Below are positions 39,621 through 53,424 of a stretch of DNA of 64,000 bases, piece after piece. The position numbers and the translations under genes are program-made. Position 1 is the stretch's first letter; each line of letters opens with the position of its first letter. This DNA is from Setoptus koraiensis (lineage: Eukaryota; Arthropoda): positions 15,376,001 to 15,440,000 of the forward strand of contig CM106585.1 of the NCBI GenBank assembly GCA_048013815.1. Reading direction: 5' to 3'. The notes under the pieces are model-generated. The model searched no databases, was not told the DNA's origin, and saw nothing but the letters and a program-made list of their open reading frames with translations.

Positions 39621-40824
39621 TGTAACAGGGACTGCACAGGGATGCAGGTCGCCGCAGTCCAGTGGCTGCAGTCTGGGCGCAGCGGTCTAGGCGCCGGAGT
39701 CCAGTGCGGAGCAGCGTGCGCAAACCTAGCCGCAGTGCAAGGTCTGTGCAAGGTGGTGACAAACTGTGCTAAGTATGGCCGGCGGGTGGGCGTGAGCGCA
39801 TCGACTTCGGGGGCTGAATGTTGACCGCTGAATGTTGACCGCTGAATGTTGTGCGGCTTGTACGGGCACACTTGTTCGCGCCCGCCTACAGGCGCATTTC
39901 TTCGTACCCGGTCTAGGGCCGTCGGCAAGAGCTCACACCGCACACCGCACACTGCGCACGCCTTCGCTGGTTAGATCGTCGCTGTGCCACCGGACTCCGA
40001 TGATCGGAGCCGCCGGCCATGACGGCGATTTGTGTGCGCTGTGAGTGTTTGTACGCTTGTGTATTTGTGTTTTGGCAAGCTAGCTCGCCAACATACCGCT
40101 GGCAAGCTAGCTCTGGCTGGCTGGCCGGCTGGGTGCGTGGAAGCCGTGCCCGAGCGCTGCGCCGACGGCCTAGTGTCCGACGCAAGCGGACCGAGCGCTG
40201 TCTTGAGCGCGGTGCGGCCGGCCCGTGCTCACACATTATCACTGCACGCCGCGCACCGTGTAGCTGGCTGTGCCACTAACCATATTAGTGGCACATACAA
40301 GCGAGCAAACGTGGCAAGCTCGCTGCCTATTACGTAATGTACCTAACATACATACAAAACTTGCTGGCCGCGTCGCTTGCGTAACTTGTGCAACTTGCGC
40401 AGCTTGCGTGGCGGCCACTTGGCTGGCCCGGCGCCACCGTTCACTTGCAATGACAGTGGGGCCGCAGTTGGAATGAAGCGCGGTTGAAGTTGCTGCTCGG
40501 CCGGCTCGGTGATTATGCGCGCTCTGTGTCGCCTTTAATTTGCGCCAACCACGGCCCCATTCAGTGCAACAGAAATCTACCAGAATGTACCAGAATCTAG
40601 CCAGAAGTGTCCAGTCGGCGCTGAAGACAACGCCATAGGTGGTAATTACCCGGGCCACCGTTGCTTGCCGCTCTCTGGTTACTCTCTGTTGCCCCCCCTT
40701 TGTCGGCCCGCTCGGGCCGGCTCGTTGACCGGCGCCCGAGAGGAAGCCGGCAAACAATTGTGCAAAATAACATAATTGTGGCCGCGGCTCGCACGCACAA
40801 ACTCGCATAGGGCTAATGCGCGTA

Positions 40825-40935
40825 ATATCGCGTTGTGTCGCGTTATTTGGGGGTTATATCGCGTTGTGGCGCGCAATATCGCGTTATGTCGCGCAATATC
40901 GCATAATGTGGCCCAATATCGCATAATGTGGCCCA
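40825..40935. repeat. aatatcgcgttgtg / aatatcgcataatg repeat
   Basis: Five to six degenerate units of about 18-20 bp with the core ATATCGC. The final two (gcataatgtggcccaatatc) are nearly identical. Confidence 0.7.
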
Positions 40936-41595
40936 ATGTCGCCGGCTAGACTCGCCGGGATTATCGCCGGGCAGCAGTTGGCTAAATAGCGCGACTGCAT
41001 ACTATGCAATGCACAGTGAGACAAGTGCGACTGCAAAGTAGGAATATCGCGACTAAATAGCTGCAATAGTGCCACCAAATAGCTAGAATAGTGCGACTAA
41101 ATACTTGGCATTGTCAAGACCGTTAGCACGAACTACATAATCTGCAGTGAGTGCTTGTGTCGCCGCCAATTGGCTGTTTCCTCTCTGGGCGAGCCAGCGC
41201 TTGCCGGGGCCCAACAGCTGGCCAGTAGGCTGGCTTAGGCTCGGGCTTAGGTCGCCGTCGAGGAAGCCAGTCTCTCACTTAGGGATCAATTGTTGGCAAT
41301 TTTGCTGCTTCCTCTCTATCGGGTGCCCCTCGGCATACCTATAGAGGGCTGCAGCGAGCAACGGAGAGCCTCGGAGAGGTGCACGGGCTAGAGAGGCCTA
41401 TTGAAGGCTATTGAAAGCTATTGAAAGCACGGGCACGGGAAGCTATAGGAAGCTGCGGATATGTGTGTGTATAATGGGCAGCCAGAGACATCCAGAGGAA
41501 AGGGGCCAGCCGAGCGTGGCTGCTGCACGCAACCAAACAACAAGCGACCAATCTGCAACACTTAGGGCACAAGTTGTCAGAGGCAAAGCATAGCA

Positions 41596-41602
41596 ACAAC
41601 AA

Positions 41603-41646
<44 letters not shown>

Positions 41647-41662
41647 ACAGCAGCAACAACAT
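41596..41662. repeat. CAA/CAG trinucleotide run
   Basis: About 22 consecutive CAA or CAG triplets, the opposite strand orientation to the CTG tracts at 38-39 kb. Confidence 0.85.
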
Positions 41663-42106
41663 TACATAACATGGCACAAAAATGCAGCTACTTGCCGGCG
41701 GCGCAAAAAGAACGCCAACTCTCCAAGGGGCCGGCCGGCCAGCCCAACGGGTAAAATCCGACTCTTGCAAAATGTTGGCTGGCTGGAGAGGGAGAGAGAG
41801 GGGGAGGCTGCGGGAAGAGCAGCGTAGAGAATTAAGAGTAAAGAATAGCTGGTTGCGCAACTTTTACAACTTGGGCCACTTTTGGGCTGGCTACACTGGC
41901 CAACTGCATGGGGGTCAACCAGCGCCAGGTACGCGCACAAGGGCACGCCAATCAATTACGGGCGCACGCTGTAATCAACTAACCGGATCAACTAGCCATT
42001 GCCAGTTGATTACATAACTACCATAAGTAGTTACCGGTAGTAGCTACATAACATATAGTTAGTTTTTTGATTATGGTGGTGGTGGCGCCACCATAATCAC
42101 CAGAGA

Positions 42107-42320
42107 GCGAGCCTCGGTGAAAGAGAGCCTTGTTGAAAGGGAGCCTCGTTGAAAGGGAGCCTCGTTGAAAGGGAGCCTCGTTGAAAGGGAGCCTCGTTGA
42201 AAGGGAGCCTCGTTGAAAGGGAGCCTCGTTGAAAGGGAGCCGCGCTAAAGGGGAGCCACGCTAAAGGGGAGCCGCGCTAAAGGGGAGCCACGCTAAAGGG
42301 GAGCCACGCTAAAGGGGAGA
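42107..42320. repeat. Compound 16-bp minisatellite with two unit types
   Basis: About eight units of gagcctcgttgaaagg, several identical, switch abruptly at about 42239 to about five units of gagccgcgctaaaggg with single-base variants (gagccacg). Both types have the same 16-bp period and the shared frame gagcc-----aaagg, so one arose from the other and each spread separately. Confidence 0.85.
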
Positions 42321-43194
42321 GAGCCCTCCCAAAAGCCGTGTTAAAAGAGAGCGGGGGCCGTGTTAAAGTGGTAGCCATGGTATAAACACATGTGCCAATT
42401 GAATGTTTGACGTAAGCGCGAAAAGCGATTTAACGAATGGGTGAACAAGTGAACTGCTGCTCACAGCAACCAGCAGCCATATATCTTTGTCTGTTGGTTG
42501 CTGCCTGCCCCTTCCCCCCCCCCGCTCACCTGTGTGTCTTTTCAAAATACGCACAGGTGAGGGGGGACAGGACAGGACAGACAGTCGTGTCGTGGAACGC
42601 CGCTAAAATTATTAGCTGACTAACGCCGCTTTCGTGTGCAGCTTCTCCGGGCCTCAGTCACCTGGCCGGCGCCACAATGGCCCGCTGTAGCAACTTTAGA
42701 GGCAGCAGCTTTATACGTTACGTAAGTCACAATGAGTCAATCAGACTGACACTCAATGTCTGGCACTGTACACCGTTGGCACAGGTGCACCTAGGCCTAC
42801 CTGTGTTCACCTGTGCTGCTGGACGGCTGCAGGCAGCAGCTCAACTGGCTTTATCCGCCAGCGGCTCACTGCCACAACTGACTGCGGCGGCAAGCTGGCT
42901 GGCGGCTAGATTGGCGCCAGATTAGTGCCAAGAGAAGAGCAAGAGAGCACACTAATCTGACAGTTGAGAATAATGACAGCACCGGGTGAGACAGTGTCAT
43001 CGCACTGCGCCTAGCGATGCGACGCGAGCGGATGTCCACACGCCGACATTGTTATTATGTTAGTTTGTCACTACAACTAATAACTCTGGCGAGGCATAAC
43101 CGGCAACAACCGGCAACAACCGGCGGCCGCTGTCGTTGCCGCTGCCGCTGCTAAGATAATCCCGCCAGTCATTGTGTGTATAATTGTGTATATG

Positions 43195-43365
43195 AGGAGG
43201 AGCAGCAACGGCAGCAGCAACAACAGCAACGGCAGCAACAACAGCAACGGCAGCAACAACAGCAACGACAGCAGCAACAACAACAACAGCAGCAACAGCA
43301 ACGACAGCAGCAACAGCAACAACAGCAACGACAGCAGCAACAACAACAACAGCAACAGCGCAAAG
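43195..43365. repeat. CAG/CAA/ACGG repeat tract
   Basis: About 55 triplets of cag, caa and cgg type. In one frame it would encode a long Gln run, in another Asn/Ser; neither is tied to a recognisable protein. Confidence 0.85.
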
Positions 43366-45035
43366 TCAACGGCGAGCTAGGCAAACATTATGTGCCAAGC
43401 TATGCAGTGACAAATGAGGGGCCCCGGACCCGCATAGACGCACATAGACACACATGGGGATACGCGGGCATGCATAGACATGCATGGACATACATCATTG
43501 GCACGGGCCCATTGTGCTTGGCTGGCTCGCTGGCCATCGAGCCGGCCTATTTAATATGGTGCCAGTTTTAAATGTCATCATCGTGCGCCTTGCCTCGGGC
43601 AACACCGGCGCCAGCCAGCCAGCCAGCGGTCTCGCGGCAAGCTGCTACCTAGCTGCAACGCAACAACAAACAACAAACAACAACAAATATACATATACAT
43701 ATACCTATTATCTGTCCCTGTCTCTATGTGTCGCATTATGTAAGCTCCGCCTGAATGAATATAGTGGGCCGAGTGATTGACGTCAACTTGGCTCGCTACC
43801 ACTAATACCGCATCGCAAATACCTCGCTTGCCCGTCCGTCCGGCTGGCTGGCTGGCTGGCTGGCGGCGCCCTTGCCGCTGCCTGTCGCGTGACCCATTTG
43901 AGCAAACAACAAAAAGCTCAAGGTGAGAGATGGGCACCAACAAAAATATACACAATAACATATAGTGCATGGCGGCAAGCGAGTCGTCGTTGTCATTATA
44001 GACATGAGTGGATGCCAGCACTTGAGAAAGCAAGATAGATGAGCTCAAATTAAACATACGTCCATATCCATATAGGCACGTGCAGTCACAGCCAGCCAAT
44101 GACACACTTGAACTGGCCAGCTAGGTGGCTAGCTTGCCGGGCGCGACAATGGGCCAGTAGCGCCGTATAGTACCACTCCGAGCACGTCACAACACGTCTC
44201 ATTCCGAGTCAATTCGCCTGGTGTCGCTGCTGGAGCCACTGACCAACTTTTGAAATAAATAATAAAACATGGGTCAAATAATGAAACGCTTAAACGCTAT
44301 TACGCTGCTACAAACTGTAATAACAGTTATAATGATAATAGACAGATAGATTGCCTACTTGGGCGCTTATTGGAGCCAGTCAGCTCGCTCAAGTGCCCCT
44401 CGAGTGTGTGTGTGTGTGGGGGGGGGGGCCCGTTTTTTGCCATCAACCATTTTTGTTGCATGACGCACTAAATGGGTGACTGGTGTCACTGTCTAACTGT
44501 CCAGCTATCCGCTACAGGCTATCGATGTCATGCAGCTCAACTGTGGTGTTGGCCATGTCAATGTCGCCAGCCATACGCCGACCCGGGCGCTTTCGGGATA
44601 TGCGGTGATGGTTGCACTATTCTTAGTAGATCCCACAATCTAGGATATGTGTTTTTGGGAATGTGTGGCCACGGTGGCGGCCCCAATGTGCGCTGTCGGC
44701 CAACAAACAAACTAACCTGACCTGACCAACTAGATAGTGTGTATCAGCTGGAAACGGGCTGCGTGAACACACACGCTTGACCAATTTGGTCGGGATTGTC
44801 AAAACATCTCTCGCCAAAAGATTTTTTCTTCTTCTTTGTTTGTTGGTTCTCTGCTATTGCTATTATTATCATCATTGTTATTATTTATATGTGTTTGTTT
44901 GCTTGCCAGCCAGCCAGCCAGTTTTGTTTGTTTGTTTGTTTATTCGCCATTTCGCGACTGTTGCACGTGCACGCCAGTAGATAACACTAGTAGAGCAAGC
45001 AGTTTAGTTAAGCGACTTGCCAACTCACAAGTTAC

Positions 45036-45038
<3 letters not shown>

Positions 45039-45102
<64 letters not shown>
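45039..45102. repeat. (CA)32 microsatellite
   Basis: Longest pure dinucleotide run of the window, about 64 bp. Confidence 0.95.
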
Positions 45103-45105
<3 letters not shown>

Positions 45106-45225
45106 ATTACTAAATTCAACAACACAAGCTATGATTCGTATCGAGTTTCCGGTTGTCGCATTATAACAAATGTTACGTGACACGTTTGACGTTATGTGTC
45201 AACATTATGTAGCCTTTCCGGCCAG

Positions 45226-45274
45226 CCTAACCAAAGGCCTAACCAAAGGCCTAACCAATGGCCTAACCAATGGC
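45226..45274. repeat. 12-bp repeat (cctaaccaaagg)
   Basis: Four copies; the first two end aaagg, the last two aatgg. Confidence 0.85.
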
Positions 45275-46606
45275 AACGCCCTCTATGTCTGGACACACAA
45301 AACAGGCGAATGGAATGTTGTTCGAAAGGACTTCGCTGTGTAACTTGCATAGTTTGAGAGGGAAAAAAAACTTAACGGACATTCTTAAAGCAACTCAACA
45401 TTTGCTTGTTTTCTTTGCTTCACCTGTGTAACGGTACAAGCAGTTGTTACGCAATAGCTGCTATACTTGTGCTCCCAGTTCGGTGAGCTTCAACATGAGG
45501 TTATAACTGTGTTATGTAACATAGGGGACAGTGCCTGGTTGCATTATAGGGCCAGTATAAGTAAATAAGTAAAGTCGGAGACAAGCTATAATGGGCTTAA
45601 AACATTGTCGACTCTCTCAAATACTGTAAAGTTATTGCAATACAAAACGGCCCCCTAGCGGACGTTTCTTGCGCAATAAATTTAGCTCTCTCTACATCCA
45701 TATCGCATTGTAAATGCAAGGCGCCTGTTTTATCGTGCAATCAACAACAATGACTCTGTTACTCAACCAAAGGTGTCCAGTGTGTTAAATGTTGCAAACA
45801 GCTGATCGGCCAAAAAATAGTTTATGTGTCGTAACAAGTCATCAGGTGCTTGCAGCAAGATAGTTAGAGCAACAGCAGCAGACTAACAACTAAAATTGCC
45901 AATTACGAAATTCAGTCGGATATCCTGACAAGCTGGCCAGTTATTGGATCAATATCAATATATTTAAATTTCAATACAATATACTCTTTGGAGCCTACAA
46001 AAACAGACCCCGTTGCACATAATATACAGGCGAAATTTCACCTAAAACAAGTACACATAAACAACAACGTATACAACTACAAAAACAAGTACAAATATTT
46101 ATTACGTCAGCACAACAGCAATAGCTGTGCTTTATTGTGGACTAGTTGTACTAATGATACATTAGTAAGCATTCGGATTCTTCATAGCCATTGTAGACAT
46201 TTGGACAATCAAATGAGTAGCAACTAGCTATTATTACGATTTATAATTATCATTAACCAATGTATTGTGTGCAACGCCATCTCACCAACAAGCTAGATAT
46301 TCAATCGCACATTTTCTAGTGGATACGCACTGTCAGGTTTACTCCAGCTACCCCGCTGCCAATTTTTCTAGTAACAATAGATTGATGGATACACAGGACA
46401 CAGAATAAGTATATCACCAGACCAGCAAATCAACGCGAGTTCAATTAGATCCCTGAGTACTCACAGAAACAATTCGAGGGATACTCAGACGAGATAAGGT
46501 AGTTTTTCATGGGCAAAATTATATTATGCCTAAGTAATTGTATATGATATTCCACCAACAATAATAATCATAATAGCCGTTCAGCTCTAGCGGAGGCTGG
46601 TGCAAC

Positions 46607-48316
46607 ATGTCCGACTCATCAATCAAAACCATTACTGATACTAATGTTAATAGCAATAGTACTACTAACAATGATAGCAACAACAACAAAAACAACAACA
46701 ACAATGGTACCAACTCGAGCCACGGCAAAACTAATCTAGTTGATAGTGTGAGGAGCAAGCTCGAAGCTGGCCACGGAGAATGCCTGTTCAGGTTAGGCGA
46801 ATCTCTCGTGGATGAGACTCAAAATGGATTGACGGACGAACAAATGGCATTAGCAATCACGGATCTGACTATAGCAGTGGAAAGACTTAACGCAAATTAT
46901 GTGAAGCTCAGACAGATTCCCACCGAACGCAAGAGGTACATAAATGAATATCTAATCAGATCTAGAGCGCCAGAGGACGACTTCCAAGAGATTCGTGTTG
47001 CCGTTGTTGGAAATGTGGACGCCGGCAAGTCTACACTATTGGGAGTGCTTACCTACGGCGAGCTCGATAATGGTCGTGGTTTGGCTAGGCGGAGACTGTT
47101 CAGGCATAAACACGAATTTGAATCTGGTAGAACGTCCTCAGTGGGCAACGACATATTGGGCTTCGATAGTCAGGGTAATGTAGTCAACGAAACGGAAGCA
47201 CGAGCGGGCCATCTGAATTGGAATAATATTTGTAAGAAATCATCAAAGGTTATCACATTCTTAGATCTAGCCGGACATGAAAGATACCTCAAAACAACCA
47301 TTTTTGGTATGACCGGCCACAATCCGGATTTTGTTATGCTACTCATTGGCTCCAATTCTGGTATAGTAGGAATGACTAAAGAACATTTGGGCCTCGCTTT
47401 GGCGCTCAATGTACCCGTTTTTGTAATAGTATCTAAGATTGATATGTGCCCTCCAAATGTTCTCGCAAATACGCTCAATACTCTGCAGAGGTTACTCAAG
47501 TCACCGGGTTGTAGAAAAATACCGCTTATCGTAGCTAACGAAGACGATGTTGTTATGGGAGCCACTAACTTCGCCACCGAAAGGTTGTGTCCAATATTTC
47601 AAATATCAACTGTAGCTGGTACAAATTTGAACTTATTGAAGATGTTCCTCAATTTGTTGATGACTAGAACACCTAAATCGGACAATGACACCGCCTGTTA
47701 TGTGATCGACGATATACACCAGGTGCCAGGAGTGGGCACTGTCGTATCTGGTCTTATCTCTAAAGGAGTCATCAGAGTGAACGACGTCCTTTATTTAGGC
47801 CCTGATTCCGTCGGAGAATACCAACACGTCTCAATAAGATCTATTCATAGGAAGCGAATGCCTGTTGCCGAGGTTCACAGTGGACAGACTGCCTCATTTG
47901 GTTTGAAAAAAATCAAAAGATCGGAGGTGCGAAAGGGAATGGTGATGATGGCCTCGCCAACTCCACCTTTGGCTTATTGGGAATTCACTGCTGAAATACT
48001 AATTCTACATCATGCCACTACCATAAGTGTCAGATATCAAGCGGTTATTCATTGCGGTAGCATTAGACAAACGGCACAAATATTAAATATGGACGCTGAA
48101 TGCCTCAGGACTGGAGACAAAGCTTCAGTGCATTTCAGATTTATCAAGAATCCTGAATATTTAAGACTCGGCCAAAAGATGATCTTTCGCGAGGGTAGAA
48201 CCAAAGCAATAGGAACAATAGCCTCTATCGAAGTTGGTTGTTCTCCGCCTAAACCGCGTGAGAAGGCTCTCAGAGAGGACGCCAACAGGAAGGTTAGAAG
48301 CCGGAGAAATCCCTGA
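46607..48316 (+). CDS. GTPBP1: GTP-binding protein 1 (GTPBP1-like translational GTPase)
   Basis: 569 aa, single exon. GTPBP1/2 are EF1A-like GTPases implicated in delivering tRNA, rescuing stalled ribosomes and exosome-linked mRNA turnover (family knowledge). A low-complexity Asn-rich start is followed by the family-specific region and the G domain: G1 GNVDAGKS at 135-142, the GTPBP signature [32 protein letters not shown]3 DLAGHE at 220-225 and G4 SKID at 276-279. Two EF-Tu-like beta-barrel domains follow ([29 protein letters not shown]). It ends in a basic tail ([10 protein letters not shown]). The poly(A) signal is just after the stop (aataaa about 48322). From 47560 onward the gene is repeated in inverted orientation at 58559-59316. 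Confidence 0.94.
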   Translation: MSDSSIKTITDTNVNSNSTTNNDSNNNKNNNNNGTNSSHGKTNLVDSVRSKLEAGHGECLFRLGESLVDETQNGLTDEQMALAITDLTIAVERLNANYVKLRQIPTERKRYINEYLIRSRAPEDDFQEIRVAVVGNVDAGKSTLLGVLTYGELDNGRGLARRRLFRHKHEFESGRTSSVGNDILGFDSQGNVVNETEARAGHLNWNNICKKSSKVITFLDLAGHERYLKTTIFGMTGHNPDFVMLLIGSNSGIVGMTKEHLGLALALNVPVFVIVSKIDMCPPNVLANTLNTLQRLLKSPGCRKIPLIVANEDDVVMGATNFATERLCPIFQISTVAGTNLNLLKMFLNLLMTRTPKSDNDTACYVIDDIHQVPGVGTVVSGLISKGVIRVNDVLYLGPDSVGEYQHVSIRSIHRKRMPVAEVHSGQTASFGLKKIKRSEVRKGMVMMASPTPPLAYWEFTAEILILHHATTISVRYQAVIHCGSIRQTAQILNMDAECLRTGDKASVHFRFIKNPEYLRLGQKMIFREGRTKAIGTIASIEVGCSPPKPREKALREDANRKVRSRRNP

Positions 48317-51300
48317 GAAAATAAATGGATTTTTTTTATCATTTCAGTCAGTTTTTGTTGTTGCCATTTTGAAAGACTATATATGCTGATTGAATAGACA
48401 TATCGCATAACATCTACATTATGTATACATTTTACATTGTTATACAAATCGTTTCTTAGCGATTGTTAGAATATTTTTTTAGAACTCTATAGTGACTTCT
48501 TTTTCAGATATCCAAGAGGAAAAACAAAACAAATCAGACGGATCGCCACTCCTCCGTTCCAACATGGGATAGACAACCTAAAATTCATCTCGACGATAAT
48601 AAACTTATGATTGTTAGAATCAATAATGCCAAGTTCTTTGTATTGAATTACTGACGCAAGCAATCGTCCTTATCTTATCATCGTTTAGGTGGGCTCATTC
48701 GATCGAGTTGGAATTGGCAGCATTACAAAGGTATAATTGACAGGGTGTAACTATGATTTGTTGTCTCTCGCAGTTATCTCATAGATATTCTAACACTATT
48801 AGACTACTACTAGACTAATGCTAGACTAATAAGGTTTTAGCAGCAACAAACAAGTGAAGAAGTCATCATCGCTAGCATGCAGATTTCGACTCATTCATGC
48901 AAACTAACAAGTTTATATCTAACTGAACGTGATCTATGATAATTAATGGCAACAAAGCATGGCTGGTTAACCAGATAAACAACAACACTAATGGGCTAGA
49001 TTAAAGATGGATTATAACTGTATAGTTGACGGTAGAGTAAACTGTGAAGACAGCGCCATCACTTGATAATTATCACTCAATTTACAGAATATGTTGAGAT
49101 TATCTTCGCTTATTTTCGATGCGACTAAATGCAATAAATGAATGCGATGACGTAAAGTTAATACCCATGCTCGAGAATTCAAGCCGCACATATACGATAG
49201 ATAGTTAAACTAGGTGACGGGCATAACGGCATGCGGAGCAAAAGGGCGACTAAAGTAGCAAAGAAGAAGAGTTGAGTTAAAATTCAAGATCAAGCGTTTT
49301 TTCAAAAACTATTGCGTTTATATGTCAATTGTTGTCTAAGCTCAACTAGCTTAGTAGTTGGATTGGTTTCAAATGTTCACAATCATCTCAGTTCATGATT
49401 GTTATAAAATAATTGTTGTTATGTGCATTAACGTTGTGTTTCACGCCGTGATGACGAAGAATTTCAACTAGTGATCTAAGAAACTAACAAAATTGATAAT
49501 AATTATAAAGAACGGTGGTTAACTAACTAACAGTTGATACACTTTTCACACGAACTCGCTCTTTATATGTGAGCTGCGCTTATTTTTATGCGTCCCCTCA
49601 TATATCACTAATTATTTGACAGAGATGAGCTGCCAAGCAAGCTGAAATATCTCATAATAATATATAAAGAGCATTTATCATGAGAAATATATATCCATGT
49701 TTGAATGTGTGTTTGCGCTCGAACGTCGTCGTGTGTCTCACTGGAGCTGTATCACAAATAGTAATAATAATAATAATACGAGCCTAGATTAAAGATAGTG
49801 AAGGGGGACAGAACAGTCAAGGTAAGCCGAAACTCTATTAAGACTGGCTGTCTGCATCTAGTAAAATTGCTTCGTTATATAGTTCATCATCTATACATAT
49901 GTACATATTACCCTTGATGTGAGATACACACACTATACATGCATAAGTATAATAATTATTGTTTTCTATACACAAGAAGCATCGGATCCGCTGTTTATCG
50001 ATGGTTCAGACGGTCGGTTGTTTGTTTTCATTTCATTTCAATTTGTTGTCTCACAAGTAGAACTTCCATCGTGATCTGGGTAATTTTGGACATTGTTTGC
50101 GAATAGCGAAGATACAATTTGCAAGTTTGCATTCGATTTTGAATCATGAGCATAGCTCCTCTGTGAGTTAATTAGTAGCGACTCAGTACGAGTGGCATAG
50201 GGGCGCAAATACTGCAGAGAGTAGCAACATTATCAAGTAGTAAAACAGCAACAACAACAACAACAAATAAACAAGCGTAGATAAATGCAACAACAATAGG
50301 CAGAAACAAAAAGTCCGCGAATAAATAGTTAGATTTAGTCAGTTGAAAACAACTAATTCATCAACTTGTGCCCCTGAAAGTGTGTCAGCAAACAATCGAC
50401 TATAACTTCTTCCTCTTTTTACCTAGGTATGATACAAAAGACATAAAAGATATCAAAGGAGAGTGAACACACCAGAAAACAATATCTCATTTGAATTGAA
50501 TATTATTGGACCGAACTTACAACTGATACTGTTTCATTGCGACGAAGATGATCCAAACTTAGTAAAATCTTATTACATTCAGACATTCAACAGTTGGAAG
50601 TCCGAAAAAAGAAGATGATGATGGAGACATATAGAAAAAGAAGAATAGCAGTAGTTTGAGTCCAACGTAACGAATCCATCGCGAATAAATAATGCTATTC
50701 TAATTGCTGAGTAAATAGTTATATGATTAGAGTAAACAATTTTAGTTCTGGAGAATATTAGTTTGAGCAGATGGTACATAAAGTTTTAGATTAGACATTA
50801 AACAAACAAAAAACAGAATAATTGTCACCATGTCGGATGTTAATGGTCCTGAAGAAAGTCTAACTGTGTCCATACAAACAATGGAATCTTCGAATCCAAT
50901 CTCAATTGATTCAAACAATTGTAACACGAATGAACAGACCGAGATATACCTAGAACTTGCAAGCTATTCAAGCGAATCCGAGAATAACAACGAGATAAGA
51001 GGGGCAAACAACGAAAAAAAGTTGACCTCTGTTGTTGAAGACACAATAGAATATACTGATACTCCTGATATCACTAGCACCACTGCTAGCGCTGACAATA
51101 ACGCGAGATCATCTTCAACGATACAAGATACTGTTAATGTAGCAGAGCAACAGTGTAAATTTTCGTCAGTAAATCAAGATTATGACATAAGAGAGGAGCC
51201 CATTAAGGGCGAAAAAATTATAAATAATGAGGCAACATCAATAGCAATTAGCACATACGATGAAAGTAATGATGAGAATGCAGGCATAGAGATAGAACAA

Positions 51301-53424
51301 AAGACTGAAAGCAATGAAGAGAATATAGGCAAGAATAATGAGCTTAATAGTAGTAATAATAATAGTGACAATGAGGCAAAGATCGAAAATATGATGGCAG
51401 AAAAAGAAGAAAACCCTCTTGTTGCGTTGACTGAACTCAACTCGAGAATGGATGATGCTAATGAAGGCACCACGACAAAAGATGACTCTATAAACAGTTA
51501 TCGGGAACAACAACAACAGCAGCAACAACAACAGGACTACATAACAACTGTGGTGATTGAAGTTGTTCAGGGTCAAGGGGATAATTCTAGCGCAACAAAT
51601 ATCAAAACAAATGAAATAATTCGTTTAGAAAAGGACAACGAACAAATTGAGATTGAGCACACGATTGAGACGAGCAACCATCCAGAAACAGCCAACAAAT
51701 GTAATGATGAATTAGACAGGAACTGCTTTATGCGAGGTCAGGCTGACGATAATGAACAATCTGTGGATGGTAGTTGCGGACAAACGATATTTCATTTAGA
51801 GTCGAAACCGGGTATAAAAATAGGAAAAGAAGAAAAGGAGAAGGACTCCAACATTACGCAACAAGAGCAAGAAACTCTGTTGGCTTTGGGAATATTTGCA
51901 CGAAACATTGTGGAATGTGAAATCAGAAAGTATATTGAATCAATTATCGACACCATTGACAATAAATCAGCCATAGCGGATCTTCCACTAGATGAGACAG
52001 CCGACACAGAAACATATTTAAAAGCCGATAAAGAAACTGACGCAAAGAAAGCTTTCGAGGGAAGTGGCGAAACAGAGACTACAGAAATACCTGGGACGAC
52101 CGTCCAAGCAATCACTCAACCTAACGACGAACAATTAGCTGTCAGGGGAGAACAAACTCTTGGACTAGCAAGCGGTCATAGCGATAGGGTGGAGGACATA
52201 AACTTAGTTGATCCAGGACATGTTGACGAGATTAATTGGTTGGACGGGGCGAAACAGGATGAAATAGAGCAAACAGTTTCTAACAGAAGCAGTGATTTTA
52301 TTGAAAGAGAAAAAGAACTAAAAGGTAAAAATGACGATAATATTGGTGAAAGAAATGATAATATTTGTGATACAAACGAACAAGTAGAAACAGTTATAAT
52401 TAGTAGTACTATCAAGGAGGACATGGCTCTCAATAGTGACCATGCGATCAGCAGTGATACCCCAAACCAGCAGCTATTAAAAAGTCACAATGAAGCAACT
52501 GACCCAACTAAGCTGCCCATTGCCGGAAGTAGCGATGACATGAACCTTGCTGATGAGGAGTTTGATAATGATGTTGACGACGACGAAAAGGAGCCTCTAT
52601 TTGTGGCTCGTCAGGTTGTCATGAAAAGAAACAAAGATCCCAGAGATGAGTACAATTTAAAAGAGGAACTTGGACGAGGCAAATTTGGCACTGTGTACAA
52701 GTGCTCGGACAATACAAATGGTACACTATTAGCGGCTAAATTTATTCATTTGAGACGTAGAGAGGATCGCGAAGATGTTGAAAGAGAAGTGGACATAATG
52801 AAATCATTGCAACACAAGAGACTATTACAATTATATGATGCATTCGATGATGGGCACAATGAGATGTGTCTGATAATGGAGTTGGTTGAAGGCGGTGAGC
52901 TATTCGAGCGCGTTATAGACGACGATTTTAAATTGACAGAAAAAATGGCCGCCATATTTATGAGACAAATATGCGAAGGAGTGAGATATATGCATGAGCA
53001 AAATATTGTTCATCTAGATATGAAACCAGAGAATATATTGTGTGTATCTAAAAGAAGCAATCGTATTAAGCTGATTGATTTTGGTCTAGCCAGACGTTTA
53101 GAGCCTAATTCTAAATTGCAAGTTCTATTTGGAACGCCAGATTTTGCCGCACCGGAAGTGCTATCTTATGACTCAGTGACACTAGCTACAGACATGTGGA
53201 GCGTGGGTGTTATTTGTTATGTGCTACTATCGGGTTTGTCGCCATTTATGGGCGATACTGATCTAGAGACTATGACTAATGTAACAAAAGCGGCTTATGA
53301 TTTTGAAGACGAAGCATTCGATCCAATATCCGATTCAGCTCGGGACTTTATTTCCAGATTACTTGTCAAAGACCAAGCGCTTAGGATGAATCCAAGCTCA
53401 CATATGTATACATATCTCTACTCT
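47560..53424 (+). repeat. Left arm of a large inverted repeat
   Basis: 5.9 kb that matches 53453-59316 in reverse complement with only scattered single-base changes and indels. Examples: aacgtgatc at about 48929 versus aacgcgatc in the mirror copy, actaacaag versus actacaag next to it, and gtata versus gtaa at the centre. Coordinates of paired positions sum to about 106876. The proteins encoded by both arms are identical where they overlap. Confidence 0.95.
48317..50829. other. Intergenic region GTPBP1 to kinase (inside left arm)
   Basis: 2.5 kb, AT-rich, no supportable gene or RNA. Contains short simple repeats (taataa at about 49760, caa run at about 50255) and ends in the kinase leader. 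The whole stretch recurs inverted at 56047-58558. Confidence 0.6.

Larger units (their letters stand above)
35384..46606. other. 11-kb gene-free region rich in simple repeats
   Basis: Between the LAP start (leftward) and GTPBP1 (rightward). It is GC-richer than the flanks, with many CpG steps, CAG/CAA and CTG/TTG runs in both orientations, CA and GA microsatellites and at least four 12-22-bp minisatellites. Open frames here are poly-Gln, poly-Ala, poly-Leu or poly-Cys readings of the same repeats with no domain, signal or codon evidence, so none is called. It may hold the two promoters, enhancers or an unrecognised non-coding RNA. Confidence 0.6.

Noticed and set aside
43176-43571. Poly-glutamine protein
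   Set aside because: The frame is just a reading of the CAG/CAA tract, followed by sequence with no conserved feature; other frames of the same tract are equally open.
45039-45102. CRISPR-like or telomeric array
   Set aside because: These are simple CA dinucleotides. No spaced repeats, and no TTAGG arrays, were found anywhere in the window.
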